A DNA stretch of 64,000 bases. Source: an uncultured Opitutales bacterium (GTDB lineage Bacteria; Verrucomicrobiota; Verrucomicrobiia; Opitutales; Intestinicryptomonadaceae). A model generated the notes under the pieces. That model did not search any database. It had not been told where the DNA came from and saw only the letters and a program-made list of their open reading frames with translations. The stretch spans positions 1-64,000 of the forward strand of contig CALXLM010000048.1 in assembly GCA_944389195.1 (NCBI GenBank), read 5' to 3'. Positions 1 through 7,794 of this stretch are shown here, one piece after another; position 1 is the first letter of the stretch; the number at the start of each line of letters is the position of its first letter. A program made the translations under genes and the position numbers.

Positions 1-14
1 TATTTATTTTTGTT

Positions 15-49
15 GCGGGTGCGCATTATATGGGCACCCGCTTTTTTTT
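15..49 (+). terminator. Rho-independent terminator of a gene left of the window
   Basis: An 8-bp perfect stem (GCGGGTGC at 15-22, GCACCCGC at 34-41) is followed directly by eight T residues. It would end a plus-strand transcript that enters from outside the window. Confidence 0.8.
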
Positions 50-316
50 ATTTATGATTTTGCGTTTTTTGGAAAAACAAATGTTCATTTAGGATATTAT
101 TATATTCTTGACGTTTTTTTATATGCCACCGGTTTTCGAAGGGTAAGTCGGGGAATTGAAGGATTAAGGTAAATCTTGTAAAAACTTTTATTTGTTGGGA
201 TTTATTATTATTTGTTTTTTAGCAAATTGCGTTTTATAGAAAACTTGAGCAAATTAACGGTAAAATTTTAGCAAAAATTTATTTTATTGATAAATATTCT
301 GTTTTTGTAAAAAATA

Positions 317-346
317 TTGACATCGTTAATCTGATATATATTTAAA
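317..346 (+). promoter_or_regulatory. sigma70-like promoter placed directly before the start codon
   Basis: A perfect TTGACA (317-322) is followed after 18 bases by TTTAAA (341-346, 4 of 6 matches to TATAAT). Only seven bases separate this box from the ATG at 354, so transcription would begin at or next to the start codon. There is no Shine-Dalgarno sequence. The box assignment is inference. Confidence 0.5.
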
Positions 347-353
347 TATTAAT

Positions 354-2267
354 ATGAAAAGCCCTATATGTATAGTTTTCCCCCTGATTGCTTTTAGCCA
401 GGCAATAGCTCAGACTGTTTCAATAAATGGCTCTACTACTTCTTCGGATCCGGCACTGTTTAGTGATGCAGATGCTTGGGGTGGAACGGTTCCCACATTT
501 TCAAACACTACAACTGTGCAGCTTGATGGTATTGCTGGAAATGTCAATTACTATGAAGTGGACAGCCATATAACAATAAATAAGCTCAAAACTGTTGCCA
601 ACGTGGACGGAAGTTTTTATCTAAGTTCCGGCAATTATACTGTCACGTTTGATATTAATGCCACTACTCCTGGAGCAGTCAACGATGTGATAACCTTTAG
701 CAACGGATCTGTGGGAACCTTTACTCTCGGACCCGGAATTTACGACATTATTTCATCGTCTTCCGTGACGGGAACCGATGCCTATGCGCGCATATGTATG
801 GTGACAGATCCTCTGTCCGAAGACCCCCCAAAGACGTTTACATTCGCGGCGGGGTCGGTTGTTAACGCCTATACTACGCTTTCGCTTTCCGGAACTGTGG
901 GCGCATACGGCACATATAATGTTGCAGGCGCTATAAACACATGGACGACCGAAGGGGATAATCCGGGAGTTTTGACAATAGACTGGACAGCAAATCCCTA
1001 CGGAACTGGCGGCGGAACGCGCACAAAGGTGCTGGTAAACGACGGCGGTTCAATTTCTACGGGGACCTTGAATTTGAGGCCGAGAACCTACCTTACGATT
1101 GAAAGCGGCGGAAAGCTCGAAGTGCAAAACGATCTGAACTGGTCTCTTTCAGATATGAATCCCGGCGGGCAGCTGGAAGTTCAGACTGGCGCTACTGCAA
1201 ATATAGGTTCTTTAATTTTTAAGGCTACTTCTTCAACCCTTATAGGTTCGCAGAAGCTGCTTGCTACGGGAGGTAAGATTAATGTAGGTTCTGCCAATTT
1301 GCAGGGATCCCTTTCTCTTATAGAAGCTTCGGACAGCGGCCTTATAAATATAGGTGATTTTTCGGCGTCGGCCGGGACATTGTCTGCGGCAACTAACGGC
1401 GTTGTAAACGTCACGGGCATTGGCTCGCTATCCTCCGTCACTCTTAAGGCGAGCGATGGTGGCTCGGTTAATTTCAAGTCCGGTTCCTCTATAGATGTCA
1501 CTTCGGTCACTTTAAACACTTCGGGAACCGGCGCAATAAACTTTGAAAAAGGTTCGGCACTTAATGTTGCCAATAATTTTACGGTAGGCGGAACAGGTAC
1601 CATCAATATTGACGGCGATTTTGTTTCATCTTTGACCGGAACCGCTAGTTTTTATAGTATGACTATAAACCAAAATGCTTCAGTGGTATTCGGTGAAAAC
1701 GCAACTTTTACCGGCAACGAGTATAACAGATTCTCTCTTAGTGGAAAACTAATAGTAAATTCGGGTAAAAATTCTATAGTCACAAATCAGATTGTATTTT
1801 GGGGAAAAGCAAATTACTTGGAGTTAAACGGTGAAAATTCTTTTATCACCTCTTCAGGAAGCAATGAAACTATGTTAAATATAACCGAATATTCTTTAGT
1901 AAATATACTTGTAAGCGAAACGAACACATTTGGCGAACTCTTATTGCAAAAAGATTCTAAAACTTATATAGATTTGGATTTTGCTTCTGCCGACGACTAT
2001 ATATCCTTTAGCAAGGCGACATTGACGGGCGGTATAGGAGATGTGTATGTCAATAACTTTGAAAACAACCGCATAAAGTTTATGAGCGATTCAATCGGAG
2101 ATTTAAATCTTTACGATTTTAACGGCAATGTTTTGGATTATGAATTAATTCAAGACACCGTAAACGGCGGTTGGTGGTTGAATGCCGTGGTTCCCGAACC
2201 GGCGGAATGGGCGGCGATTTTCGGCGGATTGGCCTTCGCTTTCTCGCTATGGCGCCGCCGCAGGTAA
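354..2267 (+). CDS. PEP-CTERM-anchored surface or exported protein
   Basis: The 637-residue product starts with a short signal peptide (residues 1 to about 19, cleavage likely after AIA). A long Ser/Thr/Gly/Asn-rich region follows, with repeated short beta-strand-like segments typical of beta-helix or autotransporter-like passenger folds. The last 25 residues form a PEP-CTERM sorting signal: a PEP motif, a hydrophobic helix and a terminal RRRR cluster. In this family an exosortase (EpsH/XrtA type), not seen in this window, removes the tail and the protein reaches the outer membrane or extracellular matrix. No enzymatic motif is visible. The gene is monocistronic, with its own promoter and terminator, and is clearly more AT-rich than the genes that follow. 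A structural or adhesive role is inference. Confidence 0.85.
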   Translation: MKSPICIVFPLIAFSQAIAQTVSINGSTTSSDPALFSDADAWGGTVPTFSNTTTVQLDGIAGNVNYYEVDSHITINKLKTVANVDGSFYLSSGNYTVTFDINATTPGAVNDVITFSNGSVGTFTLGPGIYDIISSSSVTGTDAYARICMVTDPLSEDPPKTFTFAAGSVVNAYTTLSLSGTVGAYGTYNVAGAINTWTTEGDNPGVLTIDWTANPYGTGGGTRTKVLVNDGGSISTGTLNLRPRTYLTIESGGKLEVQNDLNWSLSDMNPGGQLEVQTGATANIGSLIFKATSSTLIGSQKLLATGGKINVGSANLQGSLSLIEASDSGLINIGDFSASAGTLSAATNGVVNVTGIGSLSSVTLKASDGGSVNFKSGSSIDVTSVTLNTSGTGAINFEKGSALNVANNFTVGGTGTINIDGDFVSSLTGTASFYSMTINQNASVVFGENATFTGNEYNRFSLSGKLIVNSGKNSIVTNQIVFWGKANYLELNGENSFITSSGSNETMLNITEYSLVNILVSETNTFGELLLQKDSKTYIDLDFASADDYISFSKATLTGGIGDVYVNNFENNRIKFMSDSIGDLNLYDFNGNVLDYELIQDTVNGGWWLNAVVPEPAEWAAIFGGLAFAFSLWRRRR

Positions 2268-2285
2268 TGTTATTATTTTAACCGT

Positions 2286-2318
2286 AAAAACGGCGCGTTT
2301 TAAGCGCCGTTTTTTTTT
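2286..2318. terminator. Bidirectional terminator between convergent genes
   Basis: CGGCGC (2291-2296) pairs with GCGCCG (2304-2309) around a 7-base loop. A runs on the left and nine T residues on the right extend the stem and give a U tract on both strands. It serves the PEP-CTERM gene and the convergent GH115-like gene. Confidence 0.8.
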
Positions 2319-2329
2319 GTTTATAAGTT

Positions 2330-4492
2330 TTATCTTTTATTCTCTATTTGCGATATGAGCTTTTGAAGGCTTTGCATGGTGCTGCCGAGTCTATTTTCAA
2401 AATCGGCCACATTCATTTTTCTGTCTCCTCTGTACCAGTTTTTCCATTTGCCCTGCGTGTTGATTTCCATGCCTTCGCGTATGTGTTTTAAAGAGTTGCG
2501 GGCCGAATTAAGCAGGCTTAGGCATTTTTCAAATTCTTCTTTGTTGAATGCGATTCTTGCCTCTACCGAAAATTTGCATATTTCTGAAAATCCGAGCATG
2601 ACGAGCGAATGCGATAACAGGTTTGCCCTCAAAAAATCGCGCTCCCGCTTAGGAAGGCTTTCCGACAGCGATCGTATTTCTTCCGACGCCTTTTTGAAAT
2701 CGCCGGCTTGTTTCGCGATATGGGCTAAGCGAAATTCATAGCTTCCCTTATCCGGATACGCGTCTCCGAGCATGACAAAGACAAAGCGCTTCATTTCGGT
2801 TTGTTTTTTGTTTTCTCCGCCGCCTTTGCGCTCGTTTTTAAGGTATGCCGCAAGCGATTTTTTCGAGGCTGACGCTTTCCTTATTTGACTGAAGTTTGCC
2901 AGCGCTTCGTTGCGGCAGTTGCCGTCGAGCCAGAACGGGACCTTTCTTGACGGGTGCATCGAAAAACACCGGTAATATTTTTCGTATGCGGCGGCCATTG
3001 CCTGTCCGTGTTCGGGGAAGTGTTCCGACATGAAATCCGACAATCCGCCGTCGGGTTTTACGGAATTGAGGTCGAACAGGGCTTTTGCGCTCGTTTCTAT
3101 GCCGACGACAAACTCGCGGACGTTTGAGACGTTCATTACTACGTAATCGGTGGAACTTTTGTCCAGCGCCTCTTTCAGCACCTTTGCGGTTTGCGACGGG
3201 GGGACCGCATGCGCCATGTGCGGCCCGCATCCCCAAAGCTGGTGGTGGTAGTATATGCCGTATTTGTACTCCGGCATGCGCTCTATTTTTTCGAAATCGT
3301 TCTGCATTTTCCAGCCGGGGCAGTTGTCCGAGAATACGATTGTCGTCCCCTGCGGAATTTTCAAAAATCCCTTTTCGTGAAGAACGGCGCCTTCGGCCCA
3401 GAGAGTGGCAGTCATGGGTGGATTTTCGCGCCTGTCGAATTCGCGAATTATGGCGCTTTGGGCGGCGATGGCCTCCGATATGATTTTGCCGCGCTGTTTG
3501 TCGGAATCTGGGATTTTATCGTCGGCGAACCACATGGGGCGGTCGCCGACGCCGCGCAGCCCTATTTGCCAGATTACGTTCGGCACGCCCGACCATTTTT
3601 TCGCGTAATGCCTCCATGTTTCCTCCATTTTTTCCTTGGCGGAAAAGTATGAGAAAGGGGTGTCGTTTTCGCCTTTTGCCCTCCAATAGTTTTGAAAGGT
3701 GTATCCGCTTACTCCGAGCGGTTCGATATGGTGCATGCTTATGTAGATCCCGCGCTTTGCGGCCTCCTTTACAAGGGCGGCTTCGGAAGGATTTTCGATA
3801 TCCAGAAAACTGGCGGGTATTATCAGGTTGAATTTCGCGCGCACGAGAGCCTCGGCTATGCGGGCCATCAGTTTGGGGTTTACCACCTGCCTGTAAAACG
3901 CATAGTCGATGTTTCTATAGCCTTCTGCCGGATAGAACTCCGAGAGCAGGTCTTCGTCGTTTATAAACCAGCCCCTGTACTTTACCGTGGGTTCGGCGGA
4001 TTTGTGCGATATGTCCCTGAGGGCGACTTTGTTTTTCTTTTTCGGTTCAAGTCCGGAGAAGAAATAGAGCGGCTGTACGCCGAGATATTTTTCGATGAAG
4101 TCGTAAACTCCGAACATTGTGCCGCGGGGATCGCTTCCGGCTATTACGAAAGAGTTGCCCCCGGCGTTTTGCATCATAAAGCATTCCCTTTTGCCTTTTA
4201 GCGATTCGGCGCTTGCGCCCAAGGCTTTTATGGCGTCCGAGAATTTTTTATTGTCGCATGTTCCTATATAGAGGGTGGGGGTATTTTTGTCGGGCGAAGC
4301 GGCAAGTTTTAATTCTGCCGGTCCGATTTTTGCCGCGTCCGACACGAGGTCTTTTACAGCAAGCCTTACGAATTCCGGCTCGCTGCGGTCGACATAAATA
4401 TCCGCCGCTTTTCCGCCGTCCCACAGCGTAAATTCTTCGGCGGACAATGCGGACGCGGCCGCCATGGCGAGTATAACAAAAGATTTTTTCAT
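2330..4492 (-). CDS. Secreted GH115-like alpha-glucuronidase
   Basis: The product, about 720 residues, starts at the MKKSF methionine, which gives a clean signal peptide ending near SALSA. A start 45 bases upstream (4537) is open but would bury the signal sequence. After an N-terminal alpha/beta domain comes a GH115-type core: a G-S-D-x-R-G-T segment, VKYRGWFINDE, an N-L-I-x-P-A-S-F segment and YISMHHIEP, matching the conserved order of that family. GH115 enzymes remove glucuronic or 4-O-methylglucuronic acid from xylan. The protein is shorter than typical members (about 800-1000 residues) and ends in a helical region. It is the last gene of the minus-strand run with the AddA-like, AddB-like and SGNH genes, beginning just after the AddA-like stop. 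Family assignment rests on motif recall and substrate is not provable from sequence. Confidence 0.7.
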   Translation of the reverse strand: MKKSFVILAMAAASALSAEEFTLWDGGKAADIYVDRSEPEFVRLAVKDLVSDAAKIGPAELKLAASPDKNTPTLYIGTCDNKKFSDAIKALGASAESLKGKRECFMMQNAGGNSFVIAGSDPRGTMFGVYDFIEKYLGVQPLYFFSGLEPKKKNKVALRDISHKSAEPTVKYRGWFINDEDLLSEFYPAEGYRNIDYAFYRQVVNPKLMARIAEALVRAKFNLIIPASFLDIENPSEAALVKEAAKRGIYISMHHIEPLGVSGYTFQNYWRAKGENDTPFSYFSAKEKMEETWRHYAKKWSGVPNVIWQIGLRGVGDRPMWFADDKIPDSDKQRGKIISEAIAAQSAIIREFDRRENPPMTATLWAEGAVLHEKGFLKIPQGTTIVFSDNCPGWKMQNDFEKIERMPEYKYGIYYHHQLWGCGPHMAHAVPPSQTAKVLKEALDKSSTDYVVMNVSNVREFVVGIETSAKALFDLNSVKPDGGLSDFMSEHFPEHGQAMAAAYEKYYRCFSMHPSRKVPFWLDGNCRNEALANFSQIRKASASKKSLAAYLKNERKGGGENKKQTEMKRFVFVMLGDAYPDKGSYEFRLAHIAKQAGDFKKASEEIRSLSESLPKRERDFLRANLLSHSLVMLGFSEICKFSVEARIAFNKEEFEKCLSLLNSARNSLKHIREGMEINTQGKWKNWYRGDRKMNVADFENRLGSTMQSLQKLISQIENKR

Positions 4493-4545
4493 ATTTTGCG
4501 CGCTTAATTGCATGTGTCTTGATTTTTCGGGCGTCATGTCGGTTT

Positions 4546-7500
4546 CTATGCCGTTTGATTGGTAAAGTCGGATATTTTTGCGTCGAGGTAGTAGATTGTC
4601 TTTACGGCGATATTTCCCTCAGGAATGCCGAATATTTTTGCAACCGCCCGTTTGTAGATTCCGAGCTGGCGCGCGGCCGCTTCGCTGTGTGCCGCGCGCG
4701 GCTTGAAATCTATGATTGTCGCCTTTCCCGGCCTTCCTTCGGCGCACTTGAGCATGAGCCTGTCTATCGAGCCGCGGGCGAATTTCCCGTCGATAAGGGC
4801 GTCGAAGGAAAATTCGTTAAAAACTTTCGCGCCGGTGTCCTTTTTAAAAAGGGGCGCAATTTCGGGGTTGTTAAGAACCTCCGCTACCGCCGCTGCCGCG
4901 CTTTTGCGGAGGCGCTCGGGAATGCCTGCCGCCGCCGCTGCCTTCGCTGCCGTTTGGGCGGCGGATTCTTCCGCAAATATTATCCGTTCGAAAGCCGCGT
5001 GCACGGCGTTTCCGAATTCCGCGTTTTTAGGATTCAAATTTGTGGTTCTGCGTTCCTGCGGGTTTGATGGAGTTAAATGTTCAAAGAACGGCGGTTGCGC
5101 CGGCGTGACGACGGGGGAAATGGGGGCGGTTTCGGCGTTTTCTTCCGGATATTTTGCGTTCTCGTACCACGCTGTGTCTCCGTCAGAAACACCTCCGCTT
5201 GAAAGAGCCTGCAAGTATGCTTCTTTTTTTTCGGAATCCGGAATTTCTCCGCGCAATACCGGTATGAACGAGTTGAGAATAAGGTTTTTTATGCCGAAAC
5301 TCTTTGCCGGCTCGAATTTTGAAAGTTCGGGCATAACCACATATACTGCGCGTTCCGCCCTCGTGAGGGCCACATACAGTTTGCATATGTTTTCAAAAGA
5401 CTCGTTTTCGTTTTCCATCTTGACGCTTTCAGACAGTATGGGACTTAGCGAGCATATTATTTTTGGGGGAAAGTACGCCACCGTCAGCCGCCGCTTTTGG
5501 CCGCTTGCCGGGTCGTCTTTTACGACGTATTTCAGCCCGCGGTCCGTGCGCATGGCTATTTTGTGCAAGTCGGGAAGTATGACCATGCCGAATCCGAGCC
5601 CCTTGGATTTGTGAATGGTCATTACCTGTATCGAATTGTCGGTTGAGGAAAGCCTGAATTTTTTAAGGCGTATAAATTGCGCGCATGCGTCTATCCCCGA
5701 CATGTCCGATTCGTCGAATTCACGGCACGTTTCTACAAGGCGCGCAAGGTTTTCCCTCCCCGCTTCGGAAAGTTCGATTTTGCTTTCCACAAGGTTTGCA
5801 AATTCGTCTGCGGCAGCTTTTGCCCCTCCGGAGGCCGTTTTTTCAAGGATTTTTTTTCTAAAGCCGCTTTCGGTTGCGATATCCGCAAAGGGCGTCATCT
5901 TCAAATATTGTTCGGCGGCGGTGTCGGAAGGGTGCGCGGCCAGTTGCAGTATTTGCAGGAACGCGGGAACCACCATGTTGTCGCGCGCGGCCGTTTTTTC
6001 GAGTTCGCCGGCGACCTCGATTTTAAGCTTTTCTTCGGATATTCTCGCCCTGAGATTTTTTACAACCGCCTTCACTGTGGCGTTGTCGTTCACAAGGATT
6101 GCGCAAGTTATTCCGCGCGCGGCCGGGTCGGCTTCTTTTATTATTTTAAATATTTCGCCGCATACGGCGTCGAATTCGCCGTCGGAGTCTTTCGGGGAGC
6201 GTTTCGTTAGGCGCAGTTGGGCAAGCGACGGCCGCGAAGGCTTTGCCCCGGCGCTTTCGGCCGAAATATGCGGCGAGAACATTGAGGAGAATTCCGCGGC
6301 CGCGGCCGGTTCGAACGCTTTTGCAAGGTCGGCTTCGCTCTCAAAAAACGAATTGACAATCCCTATTACATTTGCACCCGACCTCCAAGAGGTAGTCAGC
6401 TTTTCGCCGTCGAAAATTCTTTCCTGCCCGCGGTTGTAATATCTCTTCACTGAGTCGAAAAGCCGCCTGTCGCCGCCGCGCCAAGAGTATAGCGACTGTT
6501 TCGGATCCCCGACATAGAAGAAAGTTTTTTCGCCGCCGGGCGCGTCGACGATATTGTCAACTATGTTTTTAAAGAAGCTCCACTGCTGTTTTGAGGTGTC
6601 TTGAAATTCGTCGAAAAGCCAGTGGTTGAATTTCGCGTCGAGCCTGTATTCCATAAGCCCCTCAACGGGCCTGGATTCGGAGGCGAGTAAAACGGGTACG
6701 TCTTCGAACGTAAGCCTTCCGCTTCGGACGACGTTTTCTGTGTATTTCTTTTCGAACATGGCGGCGATTTTCCCCGCGGCTTTTGCTGCCTCGCACGCGC
6801 GTACGACATGCGCGCAGAGAAGGCGCGTAAGAAGCGATTTTAAAAGCTGCGCAGCGCGTTCAGATATCTCGCATTCCCTCCTTCCCGCGGCTATTTTAAA
6901 GGGGCCGTCCATTCTTCCGGCGGCGTAAATTTCGGCGAGGCGCGACAGCAGGGCGGTTGGCTTTTCCGCATTGTATCCGTTCGATTCGGCAAAAAAGGCC
7001 AATGTAGATGCGAAAGCGTCGGACAATCCTTCCGCCTTAAGAACCCCTGCAAGCTCGTCCGTTTCGCGCGCGTAGGCGTCGGGGTCCCATTTTAACAGGC
7101 TGCTTTTCGGAATTATCGCTTCGATGTTTCCCCACGAATCCGTATCGGGTGTTTCCATTAATTTGGCGCGGCTGTCGGCGATATTTTCGTAGAGCGTTCG
7201 GCGCACCGATTTTCCGTCCGCCCCGAAGGATGCGCGCTTTATGGTTTCGGAAAATTCGGAGAATGTTTTTTCGTCCACCGATTCGTCGCGCAGTATCTCG
7301 TCAACCGTCTTTTCCTCCGCGTTCCGTCTGGCGATGCCGTCTATTATTCTGATTTCGGAAAATATCGACAATTCGTTCGGGAACGCTTTAAGCAGCGAGG
7401 CGAAGAACGAATCTATGGTGCAGAGCCTGATTTTATCGAGATTTCGGACGCACTGGCGCAGGAGCAATGCCGCATGGTCGCACGTGAAAAGTCGCCCTCC

Positions 7501-7794
7501 CGATTTTTTCCCTACGGTAAGTCTTTCTATTTCGCCTGAGAGTTCCTCGGCGGCGCTGTCGCTCTCCGCAGCTTCTGCCAAGCGAGTCAGGATTTTTTCG
7601 AGAAATTCTCCGGCTGACTTTCTCGTAAAAGTCAGCGCGGTTATTCTCGACGGGTCGGGCAGCCCCGTTTCGGGATCGGTTTCCCTCGCGGCAAGAGCTA
7701 TGAACCTGCTTGTGAGCGCGTGCGTCTTGCCGGAGCCCGCCGATGCCGACACCCTCTCGTTTTTGAATATTTCGGGTATGTTATCCGCTTTCAT
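4546..7794 (-). CDS. addA: AddA-like UvrD-family helicase/nuclease
   Basis: This is a large (1082 residues) superfamily 1A helicase fused to a RecB-type nuclease. Visible motifs in order are Walker A SAGSGKT (residues 18-24), motif Ia LTFTRKSA, Walker B DEFQDT, motif III GDPKQSLYSWRGG, motif IV TSWRSG, motif V TIHKSKGLGF and motif VI VALTRAERAVYV. The C-terminal PD-(D/E)XK nuclease is shown by GSIDRL, then IIDFK, then the Q-x-x-x-Y motif QLGIY. With its partner it should process double-strand breaks for RecA loading, as AddAB/RecBCD complexes do. Its start overlaps the end of the AddB-like gene by 4 bases (ATGA), so the two are translationally coupled. All helicase motifs look intact. Confidence 0.85.
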   Translation of the reverse strand: MKADNIPEIFKNERVSASAGSGKTHALTSRFIALAARETDPETGLPDPSRITALTFTRKSAGEFLEKILTRLAEAAESDSAAEELSGEIERLTVGKKSGGRLFTCDHAALLLRQCVRNLDKIRLCTIDSFFASLLKAFPNELSIFSEIRIIDGIARRNAEEKTVDEILRDESVDEKTFSEFSETIKRASFGADGKSVRRTLYENIADSRAKLMETPDTDSWGNIEAIIPKSSLLKWDPDAYARETDELAGVLKAEGLSDAFASTLAFFAESNGYNAEKPTALLSRLAEIYAAGRMDGPFKIAAGRRECEISERAAQLLKSLLTRLLCAHVVRACEAAKAAGKIAAMFEKKYTENVVRSGRLTFEDVPVLLASESRPVEGLMEYRLDAKFNHWLFDEFQDTSKQQWSFFKNIVDNIVDAPGGEKTFFYVGDPKQSLYSWRGGDRRLFDSVKRYYNRGQERIFDGEKLTTSWRSGANVIGIVNSFFESEADLAKAFEPAAAAEFSSMFSPHISAESAGAKPSRPSLAQLRLTKRSPKDSDGEFDAVCGEIFKIIKEADPAARGITCAILVNDNATVKAVVKNLRARISEEKLKIEVAGELEKTAARDNMVVPAFLQILQLAAHPSDTAAEQYLKMTPFADIATESGFRKKILEKTASGGAKAAADEFANLVESKIELSEAGRENLARLVETCREFDESDMSGIDACAQFIRLKKFRLSSTDNSIQVMTIHKSKGLGFGMVILPDLHKIAMRTDRGLKYVVKDDPASGQKRRLTVAYFPPKIICSLSPILSESVKMENENESFENICKLYVALTRAERAVYVVMPELSKFEPAKSFGIKNLILNSFIPVLRGEIPDSEKKEAYLQALSSGGVSDGDTAWYENAKYPEENAETAPISPVVTPAQPPFFEHLTPSNPQERRTTNLNPKNAEFGNAVHAAFERIIFAEESAAQTAAKAAAAAGIPERLRKSAAAAVAEVLNNPEIAPLFKKDTGAKVFNEFSFDALIDGKFARGSIDRLMLKCAEGRPGKATIIDFKPRAAHSEAAARQLGIYKRAVAKIFGIPEGNIAVKTIYYLDAKISDFTNQTA

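Larger units (their letters stand above)
1..353. other. AT-rich intergenic leader before the PEP-CTERM gene
   Basis: No coding frame is convincing here. The segment holds a terminator at its left edge and a promoter at its right edge. The roughly 250 bases between are strongly AT-rich with many T and A runs, unlike most of the window. I see no tRNA, riboswitch or repeat in it. Confidence 0.6.

Noticed and set aside
1181-1606. Minus-strand open frame inside the PEP-CTERM gene
   Set aside because: Antisense shadow of the signal-bearing plus-strand gene, with no domain and a valine/proline bias typical of reversed repeats.
3085-4431. Series of plus-strand open frames antisense to the GH115-like gene
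   Set aside because: They are frame shadows of a well-supported minus-strand gene with clear family motifs and a signal peptide.
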